DNA of 64,000 nt from Solwaraspora sp. WMMD1047. Its GTDB lineage: Bacteria; Actinomycetota; Actinomycetes; Mycobacteriales; Micromonosporaceae. Positions 28,308-37,307 of this stretch are shown here, in pieces (position 1 is the first letter of the stretch; the number at the start of each line of letters is the position of its first letter). The position numbers and the translations under genes were made by a program. The DNA is taken from contig NZ_JARUBL010000001.1 in NCBI RefSeq assembly GCF_029626155.1, positions 7,034,501-7,098,500 of the forward strand. Direction: 5' to 3'. The notes beneath the pieces were generated by a model. The model searched no databases and had not been told where the DNA came from. It was given only the letters and a program-made list of their open reading frames with translations.

Positions 28308-29543
28308 TTGGGGGCCGAGCCGGTGGCGTCGAGGTCTGCGGCAGGCCGGTGGCGTGTAGTGGCGCAGGTCATGCCGGTGATGGTTCCGGCGTTCGTCGCG
28401 CGGCTGCCGGTCGGAATGTATTCCGTCGCTCTGCTGCTGATGCTCAGCGCCAGCAGCGGCTCGTTCGCGATCGCCGGTGCGGCGACGGCGGGTTACTCGG
28501 CGGCGACCGGGGTCGGGGCGCCGATCGCCGGACGGCTGGCCGACCGGCGCGGTCCCGTTGCCGTGCTCATGGTTCTGGCCGTGATGCACGCCGTGTCGCT
28601 GGCCGCCCTGGTGGCGGTGGTCCACCGGTCGCCACCAGGGCGGCCCGGCGGCGGCGCAGTGGCCGCCCTGGTGGGTTTGGCGGCGCTCGCCGGCCTGCTT
28701 CAGCCGCCGGTTGCCGCCGTCGTGCGCGCACACTGGTCGCGCCGGTTCGGCGCCGAGGACAGCGCTCTGCGAACCGCGCTGGCTGTGGAGTCTGTCGTCG
28801 GTGAGACCGTGTTCATCGCTGGGCCGCTGCTCGTCGCCGGCGTCGGGTTGCTCGGCGGGCCGCCGGTGGCGGTACTGGCCGGTGCGGCGATGACTGCCGC
28901 CGGCACCTGCTGGCTGGCCGCCACCACCGCGGTACGTCAGGCCCCGGCGATCACCGCTCCCGCGGGTGGCCGGTGGTCGGCGCTGGCCGTGCCCGGCCTG
29001 CGGATCCTGGTCGTCGTCCAGGCGCTGTTGTTCGCCGGGTTCGCCTGCGTGGAGGTCGGCGTCCTGGCCACCGCCGACGAAAACGGCTCAGCGTGGGCCG
29101 GTGGAGTCCTGCTCGCGGTGTGGGCGGGCGCGAGTGTCGCCGGCGCTGTCGGCTGGGCGGCTCGTGACTGGCCCGGTTCCCCCCGGTGGCAACTGACCGC
29201 GCTGCTCGGCGCGGGGGCGGTGGGTACCGCTACGGTCTCGCTGCCCGGTTCGTGGCCGGGCATCGCAGCGGCTCTGGTGCTGTCCGGGCTGTGCATCGCC
29301 CCGGCCGGGATCGTGGCGCAGACCGTGCTGAGCGGTGTGGCCGACCCGGCACGGCGCACCGAGTCGTTCGCGTGGCTGACCGCGGCGGCCGTGCTGGGCT
29401 CGTCGGCGGCCACGCTGTGCTCCGGCTGGCTTGTCGAACAGTACGGCGCCGTCGCCGTGCTGCGGGCCGCAGCGCTGTCCGCGGCTTTCGCCACCGCTGT
29501 CGTGGTCGTCGGGAGACGGGCGCTGCTGGCGCCCGGGGGTTGA
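28308..29543 (+). CDS. MFS transporter, probable product exporter
   Basis: 411 residues, about twelve helices. Motif A-like loop GRLADRRGPVAVLMV after helix 2, helix-rich body with AAALVLSGLCIAPAGIVAQT and SFAWLTAAAVLGSSAATLCSG. TTG 28308 is chosen because of GGGAGAA eight bases upstream; GTG 28322 is an alternative. Divergent from the modification operon and convergent with the ABC operon, it is the only export-type pump at the locus and so is the best candidate for secreting the mature peptide. Confidence 0.85.
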   Translation: MGAEPVASRSAAGRWRVVAQVMPVMVPAFVARLPVGMYSVALLLMLSASSGSFAIAGAATAGYSAATGVGAPIAGRLADRRGPVAVLMVLAVMHAVSLAALVAVVHRSPPGRPGGGAVAALVGLAALAGLLQPPVAAVVRAHWSRRFGAEDSALRTALAVESVVGETVFIAGPLLVAGVGLLGGPPVAVLAGAAMTAAGTCWLAATTAVRQAPAITAPAGGRWSALAVPGLRILVVVQALLFAGFACVEVGVLATADENGSAWAGGVLLAVWAGASVAGAVGWAARDWPGSPRWQLTALLGAGAVGTATVSLPGSWPGIAAALVLSGLCIAPAGIVAQTVLSGVADPARRTESFAWLTAAAVLGSSAATLCSGWLVEQYGAVAVLRAAALSAAFATAVVVVGRRALLAPGG

Positions 29544-29552
29544 GCAACGAAC

Positions 29553-31277
29553 TCAGTCAAGGGTCGACAGCCGCCAATGGCCGGCGCGCTCATGGGCTTC
29601 CCACAAGGCGCGGTACGTCGCGCTGACTACCAGCACGCGTGCGTGCGTGCCGGAATCGGTGATTCTGCCGTCTTCCATAACCACGACCTGGTCCGCTGCC
29701 GGTGCGATCGCGAGGCGATGCGTGACGACAACGACTGCGGTGCCCCGGTCCCGCAACTGGGTCAGGGTCTCGATCACCTGCTGTTCATGGCCGGTGTCCA
29801 GGGCCGAGACCGGCTCGTCGAGCAACAGCAGCGGGGCGTCGGTGAGCAGTGCTCGGGCCAGCGCCAGCCGCTGGCGTTCGCCGCCGGAGAGCCGGTTGCC
29901 CAGTTCTCCCACCTCGGCGTCGTAACCGTCGGGCATCGCGATGACGGCGTGGTGCAGGGCAGCGGCGCGGGCGGCGGCCTCGACCAGTTCGGCGTCCGCG
30001 CCGGGCCGCCCGGCGCGGATGTTGTCGGCGACGGTCCCGGAGAACAGCGATGGCCGCTGCGGCATCAACGCGATCATCTCCGGCGTGTGCACGCCTCCGC
30101 TGGTCGGCGGCCAGATGCGTGCTGCGAGGTGTAGAAGCGACGTCTTGCCCGCTCCGGAGGGGCCGACGACCACGGTGAGCGTGCCCGGCGGGCATTTCAG
30201 CGTCACGCCGTCGACGGCGGCTGTGCGCGAGTCGTCGTAGGCCAGAACCGCGGCATCGAGCACCAAGCCGACGGCATGGGCGGTATCCACCGCCTGTTCG
30301 GCGGTCTGCTGGTCGTGCCAGCGCCGGACCCGGGCGACGGACGCGGCCGTGCGGGGCAGGCTGTCCAGCCGTCCCGCCAGTTCGCCGAGCGGCTGGGCGA
30401 CACGCAGCGCGAGTATCAGCGCCCCGCCGAGTTGCGCCCCGGCTCCGGCGCCGCCAGCTGCGGCGGCGAGCGCCGCGCCTGCCAGCGCGGCCACCACGAG
30501 CAGGTCGATGAGCAGGGTGAACGCGGAGTAGGCGGGGACGACCCGGCGCAGGATGCGGGTATTGATGTCTCGGTAGTCGGAGACCGCCCGGGCCAGAGTG
30601 TTGCCGCGCTGCTCGACCAGGCCGAACGCGCGGATCACCTCGATCCCGTCGACGTGCTCGATGACCGCCCGGTCCAGCTCGGCCCGGCTGTCGCGGTGAT
30701 CGGTGGCGAACCGGGCATACCGGGCCTGCGCCCACCGGTAGACCGGCCACCCCACGGCGAGGACGACCGCGACCACAGCGGCCACCGGCGGCGCGACGAC
30801 CACCAGCGCCACGAACGCGACGACCGGTGTGGCCGCCAGCCGGGCGATCTCCGGCAGCGACCAGCCGAGATAGTTCTCCACCACCCGGGTGTCGCTGCCC
30901 AGGACGGTGACGACATCGTCGCCGCTGAGCAGGCCACGCTGTCCCGGCCAAGGCCCGACGAGCCTGCGCGTACCGGTGCAACGCAGCCACGCCCCACTGG
31001 TGTAGCCGGCTGTCCAGGTCAACCGCGCCGCGACCAGTGCGACGGTGGACTGCGCGGCGATCAGGGTCAGGCATCCCGCCGCGTACCCGGCCAGCATCGA
31101 CATGCTCAACGGCGCGGCGGCCAGGTCGGTGATAGCCGCGACCGCGAGGATCGCCGGCCCGCACGCCAGTGCCCCTTCCACAGCTCGCAGCGCCATCCCG
31201 CCGATGATGCGGCCCCGTACGGGGCCGGCCAGGCTGAGCGCCTCGCGAGCCACCCTGAGCAGCCTCGGCCCGGTCAT
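29553..31277 (-). CDS. Exporter-fold ABC half-transporter, YbtQ/IrtB type
   Basis: 574 residues from ATG 31277, overlapping its partner by 4 bases. N-terminal six-helix membrane domain, then NBD with Walker A VVGPSGAGKTSLLHLAAR, signature LSGGERQRLALARAL, Walker [13 protein letters not shown] and H-loop VVTHRL. Paired half-transporters of this type import metal-siderophore complexes in Yersinia (YbtPQ) and mycobacteria (IrtAB). Last gene of the FecBCD-linked operon. Confidence 0.85.
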   Translation of the reverse strand: MTGPRLLRVAREALSLAGPVRGRIIGGMALRAVEGALACGPAILAVAAITDLAAAPLSMSMLAGYAAGCLTLIAAQSTVALVAARLTWTAGYTSGAWLRCTGTRRLVGPWPGQRGLLSGDDVVTVLGSDTRVVENYLGWSLPEIARLAATPVVAFVALVVVAPPVAAVVAVVLAVGWPVYRWAQARYARFATDHRDSRAELDRAVIEHVDGIEVIRAFGLVEQRGNTLARAVSDYRDINTRILRRVVPAYSAFTLLIDLLVVAALAGAALAAAAGGAGAGAQLGGALILALRVAQPLGELAGRLDSLPRTAASVARVRRWHDQQTAEQAVDTAHAVGLVLDAAVLAYDDSRTAAVDGVTLKCPPGTLTVVVGPSGAGKTSLLHLAARIWPPTSGGVHTPEMIALMPQRPSLFSGTVADNIRAGRPGADAELVEAAARAAALHHAVIAMPDGYDAEVGELGNRLSGGERQRLALARALLTDAPLLLLDEPVSALDTGHEQQVIETLTQLRDRGTAVVVVTHRLAIAPAADQVVVMEDGRITDSGTHARVLVVSATYRALWEAHERAGHWRLSTLD

Positions 31278-33022
31278 GACCGCCACCAACTGGCGTAGCG
31301 GCCCCGGGCCGCCAGCAGATCGGCATGCCGGCCGGTCTCGACCAGCCGGCCACTGTCGAGGACCGCGATGGTGTCGGCCTCGGCAACCGTGCGCAGACGA
31401 TGGGCGACGACCAGCAGGGTGCGCCCGGCGACGAGACTGCTCAGCGCGTCCTGTACCAAGGTCGCGTTGTCCGGGTCTACGTGTGCGGTGGCCTCGTCCA
31501 GGACGACGATAGGGGCATCGTGCAAGATCGCGCGGGCGATCGCCAGGCGCTGCCGCTCACCGGCGGAGAGCCGGCCGCCGCGTTCCCCCAGCGGTGTCTG
31601 CAGCCCTGCGGGCAACGCTTCGACGACATCATCCAGACGTGCTGCCCGCAACGCCTCCCACATCTGCCCCGCCGTGGCGTTCGGCCGCCCGACCCGCAGA
31701 TTCGCGGCCACCGTGTCGTCGAACAGGAAGACGTCCTGAAAGACGAAGGTGACGAGCTGCCGCAGTCGTGCAGCCGGGAGTTGGCGGACGTCGACGCCGT
31801 CGATGAGCACCGCTCCGGTCTGCGGATCGAAGAATCGTCCGGCCAGCCGCACCAGGGTCGTCTTGCCCGCCCCGGACGCCCCGACCAGCGCCGTCATCGT
31901 CCCCGGTTCACACGTCAGCGACAGGTCCGCGACGGCGGGCCGGTCCACGCCGGGATAGGCGAACGTGACGTCACGGAACTCCAACCGGCCCCGGCCGACC
32001 GTGACGGCCGGGGCGATGCCAACCGCCGGCAACGCCGGCGTGTCGAGCAGTTCCTGCAGCCCGTTGGCTGCGCTGGTGAGCAACGCCAGCCGCATCGCAT
32101 GGTGATAGAAGCGCAGCAGGGGCGCACTGTATCCACCGCCCACGACGAGGACCACGATCAGATCGGTCGGCGTGATCGCGCCGGTGTCAAGCCGCCACAG
32201 CCCGGCCGGCAGCAGCACCGCCAGAGGTGCGGCCAGCAGCACGGCGAACGCCGTCCCGGCCGGCCGGAAAGCCTGCGCCCAGTCACTCTCCCGGGCGGCG
32301 TACGCGTCCGCGCAGTCGCAGGCCCGGCGCACCGGGCCGTGCCCAGCGGCTCCCGGCAGCAGGTGCAGCACCGGCAGACCGCGAATCACCTCCAGCAGCC
32401 CTCCGCTGAACGCCGACCACGCGGCATGGGTACGTGCCTGCATAACGTCGCTGTCCCGCAAGGCGCGGGTCAAGGCGGCGAACGCCAGCACCACCACCGC
32501 CACCGCGACTCCCGCGAGCATCGGGTCCACGCTGAACAGCCATCCGGTCACCGCCAGCCACACCACCGCAGCCGACACCATCTCCGGCACGCCGTGGGCG
32601 ACGAAAACCTCAAGCTCTTCCACGTCGTCCGTCAGCAGAGCCCGCATCACGCCGGCACGCGGGCCGGTGACCCGGCCGAGCGGAACCTGATGCAGACGCT
32701 CCACCAGCCGCCCACGCAACCGCACCGACAACACGTCGAATGCGACATCATGGCTGACCGCCAGCCCCCACGCCCACAGCCCCGACCGGACCACCGACAC
32801 CGCCAGCGCCACCGCCGTCAAGGTGAGCACCTGCGTGACCGTGGCTTGTCCGGCGAGCAGCAGTGCGCCGACGTGTGCGAGCACGACGTAGACAGCCACC
32901 TCCCCCGCCGTCGCCGCCGCAGTCAGCGCCACCGCGGCAGCCAACCGGTACCGTCCTGGCCGGGCGAAACCCAGCATCAGCCGCACCCCACGCCACAGCG
33001 GCACGACCGCGTCACCGCTCAC
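31274..33022 (-). CDS. Exporter-fold ABC half-transporter, YbtP/IrtA type
   Basis: 582 residues. Six-helix membrane domain (LAAAVALTAAATAGEVAVYV; VSVVRSGLWAWGLAVSHDVA; and so on) and NBD with Walker A LVGASGAGKTTLVRLAGRFF, signature LSAGERQRLAIARAI, Walker B IVVLDEATAHVDPDN. No N-terminal siderophore-interacting (FAD) domain as in mycobacterial IrtA, so any reduction would have to be done elsewhere, for example by the FhuF-like protein. Overlaps neighbours by 4 bases on both sides. Confidence 0.85.
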   Translation of the reverse strand: MSGDAVVPLWRGVRLMLGFARPGRYRLAAAVALTAAATAGEVAVYVVLAHVGALLLAGQATVTQVLTLTAVALAVSVVRSGLWAWGLAVSHDVAFDVLSVRLRGRLVERLHQVPLGRVTGPRAGVMRALLTDDVEELEVFVAHGVPEMVSAAVVWLAVTGWLFSVDPMLAGVAVAVVVLAFAALTRALRDSDVMQARTHAAWSAFSGGLLEVIRGLPVLHLLPGAAGHGPVRRACDCADAYAARESDWAQAFRPAGTAFAVLLAAPLAVLLPAGLWRLDTGAITPTDLIVVLVVGGGYSAPLLRFYHHAMRLALLTSAANGLQELLDTPALPAVGIAPAVTVGRGRLEFRDVTFAYPGVDRPAVADLSLTCEPGTMTALVGASGAGKTTLVRLAGRFFDPQTGAVLIDGVDVRQLPAARLRQLVTFVFQDVFLFDDTVAANLRVGRPNATAGQMWEALRAARLDDVVEALPAGLQTPLGERGGRLSAGERQRLAIARAILHDAPIVVLDEATAHVDPDNATLVQDALSSLVAGRTLLVVAHRLRTVAEADTIAVLDSGRLVETGRHADLLAARGRYASWWRS

Positions 33023-33786
33023 GGCTCGTCATCCCACACGAACAGGTGCGCCCGCCCGGTGACCGGATGCCGGGTCAGCTGCGACGACACCCCGAACACC
33101 CGGCGGACCAGTTCCGGCTGCAGGACCTGCTCGGCCGGTCCGGCGGCGACGACACTTCCGCGCTCCAGCAATACGATCCGGTCGGCGTATGCGGCGGCGA
33201 GGTTCAGATCGTGCAGAGCGGCGAGCGTCGTCATCCGCCGGTCCCGCACCAGCCGCAGTGTCTGCAGCTGATGCGCGACGTCCAGATGATTGGTCGGCTC
33301 GTCCAGGACCAGCACGCCGGTACGCTGCGCGAGCACCCTGGCCAGCAGCACCCGCTGACGTTCGCCGCCCGACAGGTGGGAGAACCGCCGGCCCGCCAGA
33401 TGAGCCACCTCCGCCGAGGTCATCGCCGCAGCGACCGCCGCCCGATGCTCCTCGCGGCTGCCGTGATGCGGCAACCTGCCCAACCCGACGACCTCGGCGA
33501 CAGTCAGATCGACGTCGGAGGGCCGTTCCTGAGGCAACGCGGTCAACACTCGGGCCATCGCCCGCGCGCCCGTACGCCACACATCGTCGTCACCGACGTG
33601 CACCGCACCGGCTGCCGGGCGTAGCGCCCGGTAGACCGCCCGCAGCAGCGACGTTTTGCCGCTTCCGTTCGGGCCGACCACCGCGACCACCTCACCCGCG
33701 TCGCACAGCACCGTCGCGCCGGTCACCACCGTCCGCCCGTCCAGCCGCACCGTCAGGTCGGTGACCCGCAGCGGCAGCGCGCTCAC
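33019..33786 (-). CDS. ABC transporter ATPase, FecE/BtuD type
   Basis: 255 residues from GTG 33786, overlapping the permease stop. Walker A VVGPNGSGKTSLLRAVYRAL, signature LSGGERQRVLLARVL, Walker B VLVLDEPTNHLDVAHQ, H-loop AALHDLNLAA. Partner of the 33783-34868 permease and the lipoprotein receptor at 34892-35968. Confidence 0.95.
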   Translation of the reverse strand: MSALPLRVTDLTVRLDGRTVVTGATVLCDAGEVVAVVGPNGSGKTSLLRAVYRALRPAAGAVHVGDDDVWRTGARAMARVLTALPQERPSDVDLTVAEVVGLGRLPHHGSREEHRAAVAAAMTSAEVAHLAGRRFSHLSGGERQRVLLARVLAQRTGVLVLDEPTNHLDVAHQLQTLRLVRDRRMTTLAALHDLNLAAAYADRIVLLERGSVVAAGPAEQVLQPELVRRVFGVSSQLTRHPVTGRAHLFVWDDEP

Positions 33787-34868
33787 CCGGCCACCCGACG
33801 CCGCCGCACCAGCAGGAAGGCCAGCACCGGAGCGCCGACCACACCGGTGACCACCCCGATCGGCATCTCCCGGGGCGCCAGCACGGTACGGGCCAGAAGG
33901 TCCGCGACGACGAGGAACAACGCACCTGACAACGCCGCAGCTGGCAGCACCCGCCGGTGCCCGGCACCGAGGACCAGCCGCACCGCATGCGGAACCACCA
34001 GGCCCACGAAACCGATCGCGCCGGAAACGGCCACGAGCGCTCCCGTCAGGATCGCGGCCAGCGTCGCCAGCACGGCCCGCAGCACCTGCGGCCGGATGCC
34101 GAGGCTGGTCGCAGTCTCGTCGCCGAGCAGCAGCGCGTCCAACTGGCGGCCCGCGGCCAACGCGAGCCCGCCGACTGCCACGGTCACCACAGCCGGCAGC
34201 GCGAGCATCGGCCACTGCGCCGCCCCCAGCGACCCGACCAGCCAGAACAGCGCCGAACTCGTCTCACCAGGATTGTCGGCCATCAACAGCAGGAAGTTCA
34301 CCACCGCCTGCAGCCCGTACCCGACCGCCACACCGGCCAGCAGCAACCGCATCACACTGTCCGCACCCGCCGCGCGACCCAGCGCCGCCACCAGCGCGAA
34401 CGATACGGCCGCGCCCAGCACCGCCGCCATCGACGTCGAGGTCACCCCGAACCCGGCAGTACCCAGGACGATCACCGCGACCGCACCCACCGAGGCGCCC
34501 TGCGACACGCCCAACAGATACGGATCCGCCAACGGGTTACGCGCGATCGCCTGCACGAGAGTGCCGGCGATGGCCAGCCCAGCCCCCACGATCACTGCCA
34601 GGAGCACCCGCGGCAGGCGGAGGTTGACGACGATGTCCTCCGCGGTGACGTCCCAGGTGATCTCGCCCCAGCCGGTAAGCCGATGCAGCAGCACGTCCGC
34701 GACGGTGCCGACCGGAACCGGAACCTGCCCGGACCCCACCGACATCAGACACGCGAGCACCAGCGCGACGGCAAGGACCGCGCAGGACACCGTCCCGCGC
34801 AGCACGCCGGCGTCTTCGCGAGCCGGGTTCTTGCCCAGGGTGGAGGGCGAGGGAATCGCCTTCGCCAT
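33783..34868 (-). CDS. ABC transporter permease, FecCD family
   Basis: 361 residues, about ten helices. Signatures VVNLRLPRVLLAVIVGAGLA, ARNPLADPYLLGVSQGASVG, GFVGLVVPHAVRLVLGAGHR and PREMPIGVVTGVVGAPVLAF. Closely parallels the riboswitch-controlled permease at 21507-22574, so the two importers are paralogues flanking the peptide genes. Confidence 0.95.
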   Translation of the reverse strand: MAKAIPSPSTLGKNPAREDAGVLRGTVSCAVLAVALVLACLMSVGSGQVPVPVGTVADVLLHRLTGWGEITWDVTAEDIVVNLRLPRVLLAVIVGAGLAIAGTLVQAIARNPLADPYLLGVSQGASVGAVAVIVLGTAGFGVTSTSMAAVLGAAVSFALVAALGRAAGADSVMRLLLAGVAVGYGLQAVVNFLLLMADNPGETSSALFWLVGSLGAAQWPMLALPAVVTVAVGGLALAAGRQLDALLLGDETATSLGIRPQVLRAVLATLAAILTGALVAVSGAIGFVGLVVPHAVRLVLGAGHRRVLPAAALSGALFLVVADLLARTVLAPREMPIGVVTGVVGAPVLAFLLVRRRRVAG

Positions 34869-34891
34869 GAGAGCAGCTGTCCGGGATGGCT

Positions 34892-35968
34892 CTACCGGAA
34901 CAGGTCCGGATGCAGCTGCCGGGCCAGTTCGGTCACCCCGTCGGCGTTACGGACGCTCCCGGCGGCCACCAGCCAGTAGTCCATGGTCGCGTAGCGGCCC
35001 TCGACCACAGCGGCGAGGTTGCGGGTCGCCGGGTTCTCCGCGAGGGCCTTCTTACCTGCCGCGTAGGCCTTCTGCCGCTCCGGCTCACCGCCATATCCGT
35101 AGCTGAGCAGCAGGATCACGTCCGGCTTGCGCTTGGCGATCTCCTCCCACGTCGTCGTCGCGAAACTCTCGGCGACGTCGCCGAACACGTTACGGCCACC
35201 GGCGAGCTCGATCACCGCGTTCACCGTGTGCCGGTTACCCAGCGCCGAACCCGGCTGGCCGTCGACGGCCTCCTCGACGGTGAACACCCACACCGTGGGC
35301 GGCGCCGCCGACGCGACCGTGGACCGCACGGCGTCCACCTTCGAACGCATCCCGGCGACCAGCTCCGCCGCCCGTGGCTGCGCCCCGGTCAACCGACCGA
35401 CGTTCTCCAGATCCCGGTAGACCAGATCCAGATTCGTCTGGGCGGCACCCTCCGACGCGCAGTCGGTGGAAAAGGCCAGGTAAGACGGCACACTCCGGGC
35501 CGCCAGATCAGCCTGGGTCGCCGCACCGGCCGTGTTGAACGTCGACGCGAAGTCGCTGATCACCAGATCGGGGCGCTCAGCGAGCAGCACCTCCCGGCTC
35601 ACGGGGTCATAACTGCCCGGAACATACGGGCCGGTCAGGCTCTTCACCTTCTCACCGTCGGCCTGAAACTGCTGGGGGAACGTCCCAGGACGCACCGACT
35701 CCCCGGACCCGGCCACGGAGCCCTGCACACCCAGCCAGAACAGATGCTCCAGCATCGTTGCGCTCAACGGCACCACCCGTTCGGGTCGCTTCTGCACCGT
35801 GACGCTCTTACCACCGCACTCCTGCACCGTCACCGGGAAACCCGCACCGGCTGACGGCTGCGACTCGGGTGCCCTGGCCGGTTCGCCACAGGCCGCCACG
35901 GTCATCGCCGCGACCGCAACCGCGGCCGTCAACGGTACACGCCAGCTGTTGCCTATCATGATCGCCAC
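34892..35968 (-). CDS. Metal-chelate/siderophore-binding lipoprotein
   Basis: 358 residues from GTG 35968 (GGAGG five bases upstream). Lipoprotein signal ending VAAMTVAAC, then TroA-like fold: QECGGKSVTVQKRPERVVPL, LFWLGVQGSVAGSG, LAERPDLVISDFASTFN, IELAGGRNVFGDVAESFA, KPDVILLLSYGYGGEPE. First gene of the five-gene import operon. A Fur-type box-like sequence lies just upstream, and a Fur-family gene is divergent, so metal-dependent repression is likely. Confidence 0.9.
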   Translation of the reverse strand: MAIMIGNSWRVPLTAAVAVAAMTVAACGEPARAPESQPSAGAGFPVTVQECGGKSVTVQKRPERVVPLSATMLEHLFWLGVQGSVAGSGESVRPGTFPQQFQADGEKVKSLTGPYVPGSYDPVSREVLLAERPDLVISDFASTFNTAGAATQADLAARSVPSYLAFSTDCASEGAAQTNLDLVYRDLENVGRLTGAQPRAAELVAGMRSKVDAVRSTVASAAPPTVWVFTVEEAVDGQPGSALGNRHTVNAVIELAGGRNVFGDVAESFATTTWEEIAKRKPDVILLLSYGYGGEPERQKAYAAGKKALAENPATRNLAAVVEGRYATMDYWLVAAGSVRNADGVTELARQLHPDLFR

Positions 35969-35985
35969 AGGTTCCTCCGGCTTCG

Positions 35986-36005
35986 CTATTGCGATGGCGT
36001 CTCAG
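35986..36005. promoter_or_regulatory. Candidate Fur-family operator before the import operon
   Basis: CTATTGCGATGGCGTCTCAG lies 18 bases upstream of the binding-protein start. It matches the sequence CTATTGCCATAGCCTGGCAG before sod (37781-37800) at 14 of 20 positions, including the first seven. Both sit in front of genes next to Fur-family regulators. Confidence 0.4.
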
Positions 36006-36107
36006 TATGCCGGAGTCCGACGATCCGCCGTGATCTCAGGCTCCTCGATGCAGCCGCCATCGCGGCTCAGTACGGCTGATCTCACGATCATCAGTCACGA
36101 TGAGCAG

Positions 36108-36563
36108 ATGGCAAGGAACAAGATGACTGCCGGGACGGGGAACGACGTCGTGGCCAAGGTGGCGGCCGCGCTACGGAACAACGGCGACCGGATGACCGCC
36201 TCACGCCGCGCCGTCGTCGAGGTCCTGCTCCACGAACCCGGCCACATGAGTGCCGAGCAGGTCGCTGCGGCAGCCGCCCACGTACACCGGTCCAGCGTCT
36301 ACCGCGCCCTTGAGACACTCACCGGCCTCGGCTTCGTCCAGCACGTCCACCTCGGCCACGGCTCCACCGCCTACCACCTCATCAGCCACACCGGCCCGCA
36401 TCTGCACGCACAATGCCGCTCCTGCGGCACCGTCTACGACTTGCCAGGACCGCTGCTCGACGCGGTCGCCCGCCGGCTCGACCAAGAACTCGGCTTCCAT
36501 CTCGAGGCCCACCACGTCGCACTGTCCGGGACCTGCGCCGACTGCACCACACGGGCCGCGTAA
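36108..36563 (+). CDS. Fur-family metalloregulator (first of three)
   Basis: 151 residues from ATG 36108. Winged helix: NGDRMTASRRAVVEVLLHEP, HMSAEQVAAAAAHVHRSSVY, RALETLTGLGFVQHVHLGHG; C-terminal dimer domain with HTGPHLHAQCRSCGTVYDLP and the final CADC, forming the two CxxC pairs that bind structural zinc. Divergent from the FecBCD/YbtPQ-type operon, which it probably represses with metal bound. Whether it senses Fe, Zn, Ni or Co cannot be read from sequence. The upstream open frame from 35799 is not used. Confidence 0.93.
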   Translation: MARNKMTAGTGNDVVAKVAAALRNNGDRMTASRRAVVEVLLHEPGHMSAEQVAAAAAHVHRSSVYRALETLTGLGFVQHVHLGHGSTAYHLISHTGPHLHAQCRSCGTVYDLPGPLLDAVARRLDQELGFHLEAHHVALSGTCADCTTRAA

Positions 36564-36713
36564 TCCCCCGCATCCACGACCGACACCCGTGAGCACGAAC
36601 CAGCCAACCCGATCGACCACCCGTTCGACGACCTGCTCCGCGCCTCCTCGATCGGCGCCGCGCTGGCGGGCTCGACCCCGCTCGGCCAGGCGATCGCCGA
36701 GCGGACCAGCTGA
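36564..36713 (+). pseudogene. Coding-like tail in frame after the Fur stop
   Basis: Immediately after the TAA at 36561-36563 the same frame stays open for 49 codons to TGA 36711-36713, with strongly coding-like composition; it encodes HPFDDLLRASSIGAALAGST and LGQAIAERTS. There is no ATG, GTG or TTG in it. It could be the relic of a gene that lost its start, or a lost extension of the regulator. Confidence 0.3.
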
Positions 36714-36773
36714 CGCGGATCCGTCAGTGAGTCGCGCAAGCCTCAACAACCCGGGTTGGACAGGTTTGTCGAC

Positions 36774-37307
36774 TCAGTGCCCGCTCCAGGTGAACAGCAG
36801 CAGGGGGTTGCCAACTGACCGGAACGCCGATTCCTCCCGCCAGCCTGTCCTGCGGTAGAACGCCGGGGCGTCACCGTCGCGATGTGTCACCAACCATGCG
36901 GCCGGCTTGCCCGCCAGATAGGTCTCGAGTAGCCGCCTGGCGACCCCGCGTCGCCGGTGTGTGCCGGTGACCATCAATTCGGCGACCACGGTCGACGGGG
37001 CAACCATCCGTGGTATCGCTTCCGGCGGTGCGGCGTCGGCGACGGCTACCTCGAACTCCGTTCCCCGGGGCAGCCTGGCCGGTGCCGTCCAGCCGTACGT
37101 CGCGCCCACCAGGTCGGCGCCGTCGAACGCGAGGCACCCGCCCGCGCCGGGATGGCTCAGTTGGTCACGAAGGTGGGTGGGGAAGGCGGCCAGCTTGTCC
37201 GCCGACTCCGACCAGGGTGGCCCGGAGAAGGACTCGTGGTAGATCCGCTGGAGCGGGGCGGTCTGCGCGAGCAGAGCCGCTCCGGTGGCTGGTCGGATGG
37301 TGATCAC
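36774..37307 (-). CDS. GNAT-family N-acetyltransferase
   Basis: 177 residues from GTG 37307, whose codon overlaps the Fur-family stop by 4 bases. Acetyl-CoA-binding motif A is VVAELMVTGTHRRRGVARRL followed by LETYLAGKPAAWLVTHRDGD and FYRRTGWREE, the usual motif B. Co-transcribed with the regulator at 37304-37762. The acceptor substrate is unknown. Confidence 0.88.
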   Translation of the reverse strand: MITIRPATGAALLAQTAPLQRIYHESFSGPPWSESADKLAAFPTHLRDQLSHPGAGGCLAFDGADLVGATYGWTAPARLPRGTEFEVAVADAAPPEAIPRMVAPSTVVAELMVTGTHRRRGVARRLLETYLAGKPAAWLVTHRDGDAPAFYRRTGWREESAFRSVGNPLLLFTWSGH

